From assembly GCA_963920635.1 (NCBI GenBank), contig OY987298.1, forward strand, positions 83,833,454 through 83,897,453: 64,000 nucleotides of DNA, written 5' to 3'. How positions within the stretch are numbered: the stretch's first letter is position 1; each line of letters opens with the position of its first letter. Below, one piece after another: positions 20,946 through 31,297 of the stretch. Origin of the DNA: Pseudeuparius sepicola (Eukaryota; Arthropoda; Insecta; Coleoptera; Anthribidae). The notes under the pieces are model-generated. The model searched no databases and had not been told where the DNA came from. It saw only the letters and a program-made list of their open reading frames with translations. The position numbers and the translations under genes are program-made.

Positions 20946-22390
20946 ATGTCGTCCATCCATGTACCCAGAATTCAAAGATCCTAACCTTACGAATATATTC
21001 TGTGAGACGCTATAAAACAAAGCGTTGGCTGCCACTAGCCCTCTCTACTTTTTCGATCTCCAAGGGGCAAGGATTTGTCAGGTATCAAGGTAGCATCAGG
21101 TGGTTTTCAAATTAAGATTCTTTATCTAACTTTATCGCCTGCCTGATACTATCTTTCGACTATTTTAGGTGCATTTGTTGTGTGAATTAATTTGCTGAAC
21201 CCGATTAACGGTATATTTTCTGGTTTTATGTGAGTTGCCGGCCTTTCTGTATTTTGGAGTTTTCGAGGTCGACGAGCCACTGACCATTTTGGAGGTCGAG
21301 GCCGACACTTTGCATTTCCATTTCTTGGAACAAGGCACAGGACAGGAGCGGAGCACATTTTGCAGGGGAGTTTTTTGAGGTTTTCTTTATATTTTTTTGG
21401 TTAATTCCAAAATTGAAAAACTCATCTGTAGCTCACTACATTGCACGAATATTTCTTGGGTAGAGTTAATCTCTACATTTTAGTAGCGCCTTTCTCAGTT
21501 TGTTTTATAGTATTTTGGTGGTATAATTCACAAGTCAGTGCACATAAGTCGATACCAGACGGAGTGCCTCTGTTTTTTGTAATATTTTTGTAGTTCTCAG
21601 ATTGTTTTGGTCAAGATTAACGTAAATTTTTTTATAAGATCACCGAGAGCAGCTTATTTTCATAGCTGATTTTGGCTATTAATTATCATGGTAGTTTAAT
21701 GCAAATTCTAGTAATTTTTGAAAGAACCGTGACCTCATATTTTTTGTTTTGAACTTTTGACTTATCGCTAATCAATTTTGTTTGTGGCTTGCAACTAGTC
21801 AAATCGAAGTTGTGATTAGTTAAACATAAGGGTGGGGGGGTGTATTCTTGAATATACTTAATAGTATCTATGGGATTCAATTTAACTTGCAGTTTTGGAG
21901 TTACATAATTTTTAAAAATTTTAAGTCATGATTATTGTTCACTAAATTTCTCTTGTAAATAAGCAGTCACTGTTCTAGCACAGTTTTAGCACTTTCTAAT
22001 TCGTCTGAATTTTTTCATGCTAACTGCACACATAACACGGAATATCTGAACGATTGACAAGTCGTTAAACCCTGAGAACGTTTGGCAGACCACAAGCTGA
22101 CACAGTAGCGGCTGAACTTGGCAAAAACCCTGCTGGGTGCCATTGAAACCAGGACTGAGTTGAAAACCACAACGGAAGCTTGGTCGAGAACTGCTAATCA
22201 CTCCCAAGTGCTTCAGATGTTCATGTAAGGTGTTTCCCTGTTGAAACGTTCCAAAAGTAAGATCAGACGTGCAAAACTTTGTCAATTTTGAGTTTATCGA
22301 ACTTTAACGTAGTCTCATATCAGTGCTTAGCTGCTTTGGACTTCCAATTTTTTAATCATAGCGATTCAATTCAGATTAGTTAACTTTAAA
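20946..22390. other. No recognisable gene
   Basis: AT-rich with several short frames on both strands, none with a motif I recognise. It includes a TG-rich run at 21831-21843. It may contain the 3'UTR of the minus-strand Jockey element at its right side. Confidence 0.4.
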
Positions 22391-22397
22391 TTTGTAT

Positions 22398-23654
22398 TTA
22401 ACATAACCTTGTAGGTTTATTAACCAAAATTGTAGCTTTTCTCATTGTGATGAATTCAGGTTTCCTAAAATAAACCACCTTTGTAAATAATTTTAAATCT
22501 GTTTTATTCCATGTGTCAATAATTGAGTCATATAACCAGTTTCGATAGCTGGAATGTGCCTGCTCTCTTAATACAATTTTCCCTCTCAAATATGAAGGTA
22601 CAGATGTTTTCAACAATTTATGAATGAAGCAAGAGAATCGATATTTATTAAAATCATTCAATTTCAACCATTTAAGGTAAGAATATTGAGCCGAAACATG
22701 GTCAAATCGCCTAAGTCCGCAAATAAATCGAATACAGTTGTTTTGAGCAACTTGTAATCTAGTTTTAGTGACTTGGTCTAAACAGGGATAGTATAACAAG
22801 TCACAATATCCAAGAACAGAAATAACCAAAGCCTCACACAACTTTTTTCTCAATTTAAAGTTTAGTAAACGTTTGTTAGCATACAAAGTTCGAAGTCTCA
22901 GGTACATTTTTTGAGCTAGGTTATTTATATGACTTTTAAATCTGAGCTGATCGTCAAAAACAATTCCTAGAATTTTAACAGTGTTTGAGAATTCTAATCG
23001 TTCTAACCCAATATTAACATTCAATATCATTTTTACTTCATCCTTGTATCTCTTACTACAGAAGAGAAGTACTTTAGATTTGGCAGGATTAATAGACAGG
23101 TTATGGTTAGAGGAAAATTTGCACAGTTTTTCCAGGTCAGCATTCAGTTGCGCTGCTTCCACAGCCACGCCATCCACACTCAAATCAAAATAATGTAGAA
23201 GCTGCGTGTCATCGGCAAAGGATTGCACCTCAGACGAAACAACCGAGGATGGTAAATCAGCAGTATATATTAAGAATAAAAGAGGTCCTAACACAGACCC
23301 CTGAGGGACACCAGACTTTATGACTTTTGACTCTGAATGTTTACCATTAATCAAGACACACTGCTCTCTGTTGTTGAGATAATTTCTAATAAATAGTATA
23401 GAATGCCTGTCAAAACCAAAATATTCTAGTTTATGGCACAAGAGTGTGGGATTGATTTTATCAAAAGCCTTAGAGTAATCTAGTGATACCAAGGCAACGC
23501 CCATATGCCTATCTAAAGCGTTAATTATGTTGTCTGTCATATGTAATAGCGCTGTTGTAGTGCTGTGAGCTTTCCGAAAGCCAGATTGCAGTGCCGGGAG
23601 GATATTACTTTGTTCAACAAAATTAGAAATTTGAAGGTAGGCCACTTTTTCCAA
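22398..23654 (-). pseudogene. ORF2, reverse transcriptase part (after frameshift)
   Basis: About 418 codons starting EKVAYLQ, including QSGFRKAHSTT, SLDYSKAFDKINP, SGVPQGSVLGPLLF and SFADDTQLL (FADD in place of YADD, common in non-LTR RTs). It ends with the family C-terminus NNCIRFICGLRRFDHV. It belongs to the same polyprotein as 23659-25185; a one-base change in the 'PVMS' region (about 23656) breaks the frame inside a conserved RT segment. Confidence 0.88.
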
Positions 23655-23658
23655 AACC

Positions 23659-25185
23659 TTAAGACATTACAGGAAGCAGACTGATAGGGCGTAGATCGGA
23701 AGGTCCCTTTGGTGCAGAAACTTTAGGAACAGGCACAACAATGGCCTTACGCCAAGCCTTAGCCTTCGGAAAATAACCCTTTTCCAGACAGAGGTTGACA
23801 ATATGCGTTATATGTAGCAGAATTAGGGGAATACTCAACTTAACCATAGTTATATTAACACCATCGATGCCTTTAGCATTAGATTTTAGTTCAGTAACTA
23901 TCTTATAAATTTCAGCAGGCGCGACAGGTTTGAAGGAAAAGTTGTGATTAGAAAATCTGTTGTTTGAATAGAAATCAAGAAGGGTTATAGGTATGTTGCC
24001 TGGATCAAAAACTGACATGAAGTCATTATTTACAACATCAGGGTCATCAAAACTGGAAGGTAGAGTAGGTGCTGACTTATAATTAAATTGCATATTCCTT
24101 AAACTATACCACATCTGTTTAGAATTGTGCTGAGAGTTAAGATAAGCCAGATATGCAGCTTTTTCTCTCCTAATTGATGCTAGTGCAAAGTTGCGTAAAA
24201 CTTTGTAGTTGGCGAGGGAATCAGCAGTTTTATTTTGTTTATAGTAAGCAAGTGCCCAATCGTTTTCTTTTAGAATTTCTTTCAACGCGAAAGTCAACCA
24301 CGGTGTTTTAGACTTTCCAACACACACAGTTTTTATCGGTGCATGCCTATCAAAGAGATTGAGTAAAGTGCCCGTTAGATACTCCATCTTCTGATCCACA
24401 TCCCTCATAGTAAACAAGTTGTCTAAGTTTGAATTAACTAGATCATGCCAAAACAAATCCTCATCAAATAGGTCAAAATCGCAATATGTAACAAATCTCT
24501 GACAGACCTTGAACGATGACATCCGCATGGAACATGAGATAAGTTTATGATCCGAAAAGCTGGTATCAGTGAGTACGAAGTCACTAAACAAATGACTTCG
24601 ATTCGTAAAGATCTGATCAAGAAGAGTAGCCGAATCGGCTGTAATTCTCGTGGGTTCATCAATTAAACCATGGAAACCAAAGTGTTCAAAACAATCAATG
24701 AGCAGATTCTGTTCATTATTCAACAAATTTACATTAAAATCCCCAAGTATAACAACATTATCATATTCACTCAAGATCAACGGTAACATATTATCAAGGG
24801 CCGATACACCAAGAGTAAGGGATTGAGAAGGCTGTCTGTAAATAACACAAATAACCACAACCTGTCTATCAATAACTAGCTTTAACCATAGGTGTTCAAT
24901 ATAAGGAGCTGACTCAACTTTTACATCAATTACACTAGATTTATAGTCAGTTTTCACATAAATACCGACACCTCCAGCTCGACCCTCTCTATCGCAGCGA
25001 AAAAGATTATAATTAGCTAGATTTACTGAGCTATCAGGAATTCTGTCAGTAAGCCACGTTTCAGTAATGGCAAATATGTTAAAATTTTCCAGGGTCACCA
25101 CATTTACAAAACTATCAAATTTGGACAGAAGAGACCGAACATTTAACAACCCAACCTTTAAATTCCGCTTGATTTCACTAGGCAT
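23659..25185 (-). pseudogene. ORF2, apurinic-type endonuclease and N-terminal RT part
   Basis: 508 codons. The endonuclease domain (residues 1-220) shows LLNVRSLLSKFD, 'ITETWL' (catalytic Glu), GGVGIYVK, VIYRQPSQS, VILGDFNVN and SFSDHKLI (catalytic His). A linker with 'TPWLTFALKEILKEND' follows, then the start of RT to 'DLRPISLLPVMS', where the frame ends. The endonuclease nicks target DNA for target-primed reverse transcription. Confidence 0.9.
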
Positions 25186-26382
25186 AATTAATCCTATTGC
25201 TTAAATCTAAGACATAATTTTTGTACACAGGACAATCTTTACTGCTAGTAGAATGATCTAAACTTAATTTCATCTTAAACTTAGTATTATAATTGAAACA
25301 ATTGGAACATTTTATGACATCAGCAGAACAGTCTTTGATGTTATGGTCACCGGCACATTTAGAGCATGAAAGTTTGCCTTTGCGGTCTTTCTCGAAGTGA
25401 CCAAATATTTGACACTTGAAGCAGCGAACAATGTTCAAGTGATTGGTGACAGCATACCTTGTCCATCCAAGAGAGACAAATCCTCTTTCGGTGAGCAACC
25501 TATGCAAAAGTGGGGGAAGTTAGAGAACAATATGACAGTTTTCATAGCGCCTCTTTATTTTAGTAACAACTTTAATTTCTGATGGTGAGTAGTCAGTGAT
25601 ACAATTCAATTGTAATAAGTTTGCAATAATCTTTTTATCATCATTAAGGACCTCTCCCAACCTGACACTACGGATAATTAAGCGTGGATTAAATTTCTTC
25701 GGCTCATGCACACTGTATTTGTTATCAAATTTTGACTTCACAGCTTCCTTTAGTTTCTTCAAATCAGATGACTTGCTGCAAAAAAATGGCAGCACCATTT
25801 TTAATCTTCTTAGTGCCATTGATGCAAATATTAGACGAAGCAAAATTTACAGATTTCATTAGATTCTCCACCACATCTTGACCAGTCTCCTTCATTGTTT
25901 GTTTTTACAAGCAAGACTGACCCTTCTTTATTCACTGGCATTTTTAGAATATCACTGTACGATGTTTGTGTTTTTTTGCTGAGCAGGGGCAATAAACTGT
26001 ACGAAATCAGACTTGACCTTGGCACATTGTAGCGAACTTTCTAACTGATTAATTTTATATTTCAATAAACCGTTATTAGACTCAAGCTCCAAAAGCAATT
26101 TTTCTAGTAAATGCTTTTCTCTCATGAGAGAGCTAGTTTCCTTACGACATAGTTCTAAAGTCTCACTATCCACATTGCCTTTTTTTAATGCACTCGAGAT
26201 TCCTTGCAATTACCACAGAACCAGTAAACATTCGATGACTTACTCAGTAACTTATATATATCATCCTTAACGTTAACACAATGTGTATGGAACCGATCAT
26301 GGCACAACTTGCACTCAATATACTTGGTTTTTGCAATGAAATTGTCAGAGCACCGGGAACAGATACTAAAGTCGCTTGCCAT
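25178..26382 (-). pseudogene. ORF1 with PHD finger, coiled coil and zinc knuckles
   Basis: The ATG at 26382-26380 gives MASDFSICSRC. A C4HC3 PHD-like finger spans 26360-26190 (CSRC...CKLC....H..C...WFCGNC). A leucine-rich helical stretch (EKHLLEKLLLELE) follows at 26209-25952, then an RNA-binding-like region at 25843-25520 (RLIIRSVRLGEVLND). Cysteine knuckles (CFKCQIFGHF, CSKCAGDHNIKDC) lie at 25420-25250. The pieces sit in different frames, with at least four frameshifts near A-rich runs (about 26190, 25990, 25860, 25515). ORF1 proteins bind the element's RNA. Confidence 0.78.
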
Positions 26383-26507
26383 CGCGGCGAGTGAAATATG
26401 CCTGAAGGACCTACAACTCCCAGGAGAGTGCAACTTAAAAAAAAGGTTAAATTCCAAACAAAAAAAATTATAAACTACGCCTCGCGTATATCACTGTTAA
26501 GAAATAA

Positions 26508-26958
26508 AATTCAATTAGTAAGGCAAACAGCATTTTTTTTACTTCAATTATTTCTGAAACTCCACGAATATTAGTTCAAAGGCAAGTTAAAAGAAACCGA
26601 AGAGAGTGGTATAAAAAAGATCGAGAATTTGCTATATCATTCTACTATAAATCACCCAGTGCGTATTTATTCTTAAGAAGACAAGGGGTAATTCTACCAT
26701 CTCCATCAACCATAAAAACATGGAGTGGCCGGATGACATTCAAAACAGGTGTCGATAATATATTACTGCATCACTTAAAGCTAAAATTTAAAGGAACTAG
26801 TGCGAAAGAAAATAAATGCACGATAAGTTTTGATGAATTGGCAATTAAAAAAAAGTTGGATTATTACCCGAAGTTGGATGTAATCGAAGGTTTTGTAGAC
26901 TTGAGCCCACTTGGTCGCAGAATCAATATTGCCACACACGCATTGGTGTTCTATGTTA
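26508..26958 (+). pseudogene. P-element/THAP9-like transposase fragment
   Basis: One frame is open from 26508 into the Harbinger end at 26959. It reads QRQVKRNRREW, AISFYYKSPSAYLFLRRQG, ILPSPSTIKTWSG, then SFDELAIKKKLDYYPKLDVI, EGFVDLSPLGRR and ATHALVFYV. These are the successive conserved blocks of the P-element transposase core, including the catalytic Asp region before 'ELAIKK'. The frame is cut at 26955 by insertion of the Harbinger element at TTA. I do not find the rest of the P sequence to the right of 31297. The broken THAP domain at 9846/14240 on the same strand may be its N-terminus. Confidence 0.78.
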
Positions 26959-27119
26959 GGCGGCTATCACACCAGCAATATGCGACAGCGATGATACCGC
27001 GACGAGATTCAAATGCTAGCGACTTGTCGGCGACCAGTCCCTACGAAGACTTTACATCAAGACTACGCTTCGGCTACGCAATTTTACTATTTTGCAAAAA
27101 TAATCAACTAGTGTACAAG

Positions 27120-27416
27120 ATGTCTTCGTCAAGTGAAAACGAATCAGTCGTAGTGGCATTGTATTATTTAAGAAAAAAACGAAGGCGCAGATTTTGGGTT
27201 CATCAATACATTACTAATAACGCACATCGCACAGCTTTCATTTGTGCACAAGAATTATTATGTGACGAAAAAAAATTCAGTCATTTTATAGAATGTCAAA
27301 AGAAACATTTAGGTTACTAGTCTCCATAACGGGTCCCGCTATTCAAAAATTGTATACGCATTATAGGCAAAGTGTGAGTGTTGAGGAACGATTACTAATA
27401 ACTTCTTAAGTTTATT
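27120..27416 (+). pseudogene. Harbinger transposase, N-terminal part
   Basis: ATG 27120 gives MSSSSENESVVV, the basic KKRRRRFWVH motif and 'ELLCDEKKFSHF'. A frameshift at about 27290 follows, after which RMSKETFRLLV and 'SVSVEERLLIT' continue in another frame to about 27415. In related proteins this runs directly into a '(L)RYLATG' segment. Here the counterpart, TLYLATGDMFQSL, lies 2.6 kb away at 30000. There is no GT donor at the break, so an ordinary intron is unlikely. Confidence 0.82.
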
Positions 27417-27493
27417 TATAAGTATTTATTTATAAAAAATAATAAGAATACAATAATGCGCTTACTGATATTAAAATAAGAAAGAATTAAGGA

Positions 27494-28136
27494 GAAAAAA
27501 CAGAATGAAGGTCAATAGATTGGGTTGTTCCAAGCTGAGATAGTGAAGTAGTACAAACAGGAGTTAGGTCATAATAGGTAGGTTCTGGAGTAGGTATGTG
27601 GCTTGATGAAACAGAAGATGGGTTAGAGCAGTGCAGAGATGTTGACCCAGAATGCAGTGAATAGGGGCCAGGGGGAGAAATTTGAATAGGTAAAGAAGGG
27701 CTGTTATTTAAAATTGTCTTCGAGGATTGGCTGATGTTTCGGAAGCACTGACCTTTTTCTTCTTTGCCTCAAAAAATTCGATAAATAATTTGTCAACTTC
27801 CTTTAATTTATCGGTCTTTTGTTTTTTCACTGGTTTAGTAATAATAGGGGTAGTGGTAGAATCGGTATCTTGTTTGTTTTCGACTGAATTGTGTTCTTGT
27901 TCTGTCATGTCGTCGTTTTCCACAACCTGTTCCACGATAGTATCGTTGGCAGGTGGCAGTGAGGGTACATTCCCATGCCCTGTAGTTTGAGTTTTAATGA
28001 AAGGAACTATAAATTCCATATAGCTGTTTAAATAATATGGCTTTCCTTTCTTTCCTGATCCACTAGGAGGTAGTTTTCGCTTGCGGACAAAGACAGATCT
28101 TAAGTTCTTCCATTTTTCTTTCGCCAATGACACTAA
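27494..28136 (-). pseudogene. Harbinger accessory MADF protein, second exon
   Basis: The minus-strand acceptor TTTTTTTTAG lies just above 28136, and the exon starts VSLAKEKWKNLRSVFVRKRK, the second half of a MADF (Myb-like DNA-binding) domain. An acidic/serine middle and a lysine-rich DKLKEVDKLFIEFFEAKKKK follow. The first frame stops at 27708; a second frame continues with proline/serine-rich coding-like sequence (SPSLPIQISPPGPYSLHSG) to a TAA at about 27494, indicating a frameshift near 27730. The first half of the domain is at 30979-31102. In Harbinger elements this protein helps the transposase enter the nucleus and bind ends. Confidence 0.75.
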
Positions 28137-28788
28137 AAAAAATGTATCTACTAATCAAAACATATTGTGCATTTTGTGATTGCTAGGCAAGTTAGATAAA
28201 AAAACACGTATAGAAGAAAAAATTTAGTTTTGAAATTTTGGTTGTGAACTCCCAGTAGGAACCCGAATACAGATCTGAAGAGTTCCCACCCCCCCCCCCC
28301 CGGGGGGAGCTTCACCCCCTTTTGCCCAAAAAACCACCCCCAAACGTGACCATGACGGTGTTTTTTACGTTTTGCACGTGAACCGTAACTCTGACGAGAA
28401 AAAGTTATAGGACTTTATAGATTCTACATTAAATTCTCCAGAAAATGGTAATGGTAAAATGGTAATAAATGACCTTGGAAAATAATAGTAGCATAGTTTT
28501 CAGCGCGAACAAAAAATAAGCCTTGCGCCGTCTTTTGCGTCGATTATCTCGAAAAGTAGTAGCGTGAGCAAAAAAATGTATAGAAGCAAAATGGTAGAGC
28601 AGTTCTTTCTCTACAAGATCCATGTTGGATAAAATATTTTTGAGAAGGTATTAGTGGACATATGATTTTTTATACCTGTGAGCGTGTTTCCACACCACCC
28701 ATGAGGTGGGTTTTTTTAAGTGGTTTCCCCTAATAGGCCTATTCCACTAATGAATGAATATTTAATCAATTGCCTCTGCAAAACGGTC

Positions 28789-29004
28789 CTACTCGATGGA
28801 ATTGAAACAACTCTGCCCATGACAATGAGAACACATTGTAGAGCAGTGCAGGCCAACCTTTACACATGTACAACGCTTTCCACAGCCCTTTTTACAGCCG
28901 CAAGATATGAGCTGCAGAATTGAGGCTGGAGCTGTTGCTTGAGTTGTGAGCACTGGCATTAGAATGTTGTTAGTTTTCCTCCAGCCCCATTCAGCTGCTC
29001 TCAA
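28789..29004 (-). pseudogene. CXC-type cysteine-rich domain fragment, left arm
   Basis: 71 open codons containing AAEWGWRKTNNILMPV, 'PASILQLISCGCKKGCGKRC' and CTCVKVGLHCSTMCSHC. The pattern C-x-C-x3-C-x3-C-x-C...C...C..C is a tesmin/CXC-like zinc-binding module. As I recall, modules preceded by 'W.W..NNIL.P..T' occur in repeated insect genes of uncertain origin. It is an internal/C-terminal fragment without a convincing start, mirrored at 29137-29355. Confidence 0.65.
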
Positions 29005-29136
29005 ATTTCTTCCTTTCGCTTTATTTTACTTAATAAGCTAGTTGGCCAGTCGAGTAACACAGTCATTTTATCCAGACTACCACCTACATCTGATGCAGTA
29101 ACACAATATTCCTATTGCATTTTTCATCAAATTCAT

Positions 29137-29355
29137 TTGTGGAAAGGAAGAAATTTGAGAGCAACTGAATGGAGCTGGAGAAAAACAAACAACATTCTAA
29201 TGCCAGTGCCCACAACTCAAGTACCAGCTCCAGCCTCAATTCTGCAGCTCATATCTTGCGGCTGTAAAAAGGGCTGTGGAAAGCGTTGTAGGTACATGTG
29301 TAAAGGTTGCACTGCTCTACAATGTATTCTCATTGTCATGAGCAGAGTTGTTTAA
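29137..29355 (+). pseudogene. CXC-type cysteine-rich domain fragment, right arm (frameshifted)
   Basis: Mirror copy of 28789-29004. It reads LRATEWSWRKTNNILMPV and LISCGCKKGCGKRC like its partner. A small insertion after 'GKRC' (about 29287) then shifts the frame, so the terminal cysteines are lost. The differing damage in the two arms shows that they have drifted independently since the palindrome formed. Confidence 0.65.
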
Positions 29356-29999
29356 ATTCCATCGAGCAGGACCATTTTGCAGAGGCAATTGATTAAATAT
29401 TTATATTTCATTAGTGGAATAGGCCTATAGGGGAAACCACTTAAAAAAAACGCACCTCATGGGTGGTGTGGAAAAACGCTCAAAGTGCAGAATACACAGG
29501 TATAAAAAATCATATGTCCACTAATACCTTCTCAAAAATATTTTATCCAACATGGATCTTGTAGAGAAAGAACTGCTCTACCATTTTGCTTCTATACATT
29601 TTTTTGCTCACGCTACTACTTTTCGAGATAATCGACGCAAAAACAGCGCAAGGATTATTTTTTGTTCGCGCTGAAAACTATGCTTATTTTCCAAGGTCAT
29701 TTATTTAGCGTTGAGTGGGAGATATGCAAAAAAATTATATGACCATTTTTGTGGAGAATTTAGTGTAGAATCTAAAAAGTCCCATATCTTTTTCTCGTCA
29801 GAGTTACGGTTTATGTGCAAAATGCAAAAACACCGTCATGGTCACGTTTGGAGGTGGTTTTTTGGGCAAAAGGGGATGAAGCTCCCCCCGGGGGGGGTGG
29901 GAACTCTTCGGATCTGTATTCGGGTTCCTACTGGGAGTTCACAACCAAAATTTCAAAACTTTATAAATTTTTTCTTCTAAAAAGTCTAACTTGCCTACA

Positions 30000-30922
30000 C
30001 TATATCTAGCTACAGGAGACATGTTTCAGTCCCTCTCATTTTACTTCGCTAGAGGTCAAAGTACCATCTCTACGATTGTTGCTGAAACAACTGCAGCTAT
30101 ATGGAATACGTTACAACCTGAATACATGAGTCTACCAAAAAAAGAGCAATGGAAAAAAATAGCTGATCGCTTTTGGGAGGTTTGGAATCTTCCAAACTGC
30201 CTAGGGGCCTTAGATGGGAAATTCAAAAGATTCCCAAGACAGGGTCAGCTAATTTCAACTACAAAGGCTATCATTCAATTATATTAATGGCCTGTAGCGA
30301 TGCAGATGGAATATTTACTACCATAGAAACAGGATTTGCTGGTCGAAACAGTGACGGTGGAATGTTTCGAGAATCCAGACTTGGAAGATAGCTGGAAAGG
30401 TTAGAAAGAGAAGGGCTAGATCTACCAGAAGAGACAGTTTTACCATGTGACGAATCTGGACAAGAGTTCCCGCATTATTTTGTCGGTGATGAAGCGTTTC
30501 CCCTGAAACGTTATCTGATGCGGCCATATCCACAAAGGGTATTAAACAATTTTAAACGAATATTTAATTACAGACTGAGCAGAGGGCGCAAAACGGTTGA
30601 GTGTTCGTTTGGAATGATGTCCCAGAAATTTCAGGTTCTTAAAACTGCAATTCTTTGTACGAAACCGACAACTATCACAAATATTATCAAGTGTTGTTGT
30701 ATTTTACATAACTTTATACATATTAGAGAAGGGCGTATGTACCAGAACCCTTCGCAAATAGAAGCAGAAGAAGTTATTTCTATTATTAGGCCAAGAGGAA
30801 TCGTACCAGAAAATTTATTGGCAATGCCAAGACGTTCCCCACAAAATTTACAAAATTATCTGGCAAATTTCTTTATCACAGACACAGGAGCACTGCCATG
30901 GCAATGGCAATACTGCGTTTAA
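30000..30922 (+). pseudogene. Harbinger transposase, catalytic part
   Basis: From about 30000: LYLATGDMFQSLSFYFARG, then LGALDGKF (first Asp, about 30215), a frameshift at about 30235, NFNYKGYHSIILMA, 'DGGMFRES', a TAG at 30389-30391, VGDEAFPLKRYLMRPYPQ (second Asp, about 30485), RGRKTVECSFGMM (Glu, about 30600) and a C-terminal CCILHNF. The DDE residues are all present, but one frameshift and one nonsense codon inactivate the gene. It ends at TAA 30920-30922. Confidence 0.85.
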
Positions 30923-30978
30923 TAATTGAATTAAACTGTAATAACAATTTATAATATTATAGACATGTTTTTACTTAC

Positions 30979-31102
30979 CTGTGCTTTTTATCTCTTCCAC
31001 AATTTCACTCCATGCCTTTTCTGTTACATCTCTTCTATTCTATTCTATTTTTCAATTATTTCCACAAATCTAATGTTTAATGTTATTTTGTTCCTCACTC
31101 AT
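30979..31102 (-). pseudogene. Harbinger accessory MADF protein, first exon
   Basis: Minus-strand ATG at 31102-31100 (MSEEQNN). One frame then holds RFVEIIEK, the start of a MADF domain, and another holds DVTEKAWSEIVEEIKST, its middle. The exon ends at a good donor (ACAG|GTAAGT at 30979/30978). The second exon lies 2.8 kb away at 28136, beyond the transposase catalytic part and the palindrome. A small deletion and frameshift lie between the two MADF segments. Confidence 0.65.
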
Positions 31103-31297
31103 GATAATTTAGTAATGTAGGTATCTTAACGGTCGCAAGGAGACTGAGCCACTCCGTATCTTCCAGGTAGTGTTGTGATTGCGTCGCCGTTGCCTTGGTG
31201 AGCAGGTCTCCATTTGAAACTATTTGCCGCAACTGTAAAGCTACGTCGCGTCGCGGTATCGTCGTTGTCACGTATTGCTGGTGAGATATCCGCCTTA

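Larger units (their letters stand above)
22390..26460 (-). mobile_element. Jockey-type non-LTR retrotransposon, nearly full length
   Basis: Reads right to left: a short 5' leader, ORF1 (26382 to 25178) and ORF2 (25185 to 22398). ORF1 and ORF2 overlap by 8 bases at ..TTATGCCTAG. ORF1 has several frameshifts and ORF2 has one, so it is inactive. It is closely related to the element at 15239-17456. The 5' end lies within about 100 bp of a P-element-like transposase fragment at 26508. I could not find the 3' tail or target duplications. Confidence 0.88.
28182..29998. mobile_element. Giant palindrome (arms ~850 bp) with mirrored CXC gene fragments
   Basis: Left arm starts TAGGCAAGTTAGA and the right arm ends TCTAACTTGCCTA. 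Between them blocks pair over about 850 bp each, including GTTGTGAACTCCCAGTAGGA, the C/G-rich run (28290-28308 with 29886-29900), GGATCTTGTAGAGAAAGAA and TGGAATAGGCCTAT. The centre is near 29080. Each arm carries a copy of the same cysteine-rich coding fragment, oriented outward from the centre. It sits between the MADF exon and the second half of the Harbinger transposase. No transposase of its own was found. Confidence 0.85.
26959..31294 (+). mobile_element. PIF/Harbinger transposon with internal palindromic insertion
   Basis: Left end GGCGGCTATCACACCAGCAA (26959) and right end TTGCTGGTGAGATATCCGCC (31275-31294) are inverted copies; pairing continues to 'GATACCGCGACG', about 50 bp. The 3-bp target duplication TTA lies at 26956-26958 and 31295-31297, as usual for this superfamily. 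It encodes a Harbinger transposase in two separated parts (+ strand) and a MADF protein in two separated exons (- strand), interleaved, plus a 1.8-kb palindrome. Both genes are damaged. Confidence 0.88.

Noticed and set aside
21165..21358. Basic Ser/Lys-rich minus-strand frame
   Set aside because: No recognisable domain, no splice context, and overlapping alternative frames of equal quality.
22981..23193. Plus-strand frame within the minus-strand RT
   Set aside because: Antisense shadow of the retrotransposon RT.
27405..29998. Simple intron joining the two transposase halves
   Set aside because: No GT donor is visible at the first break, and the gap contains another gene's exon and a palindrome; kept only as an open alternative.
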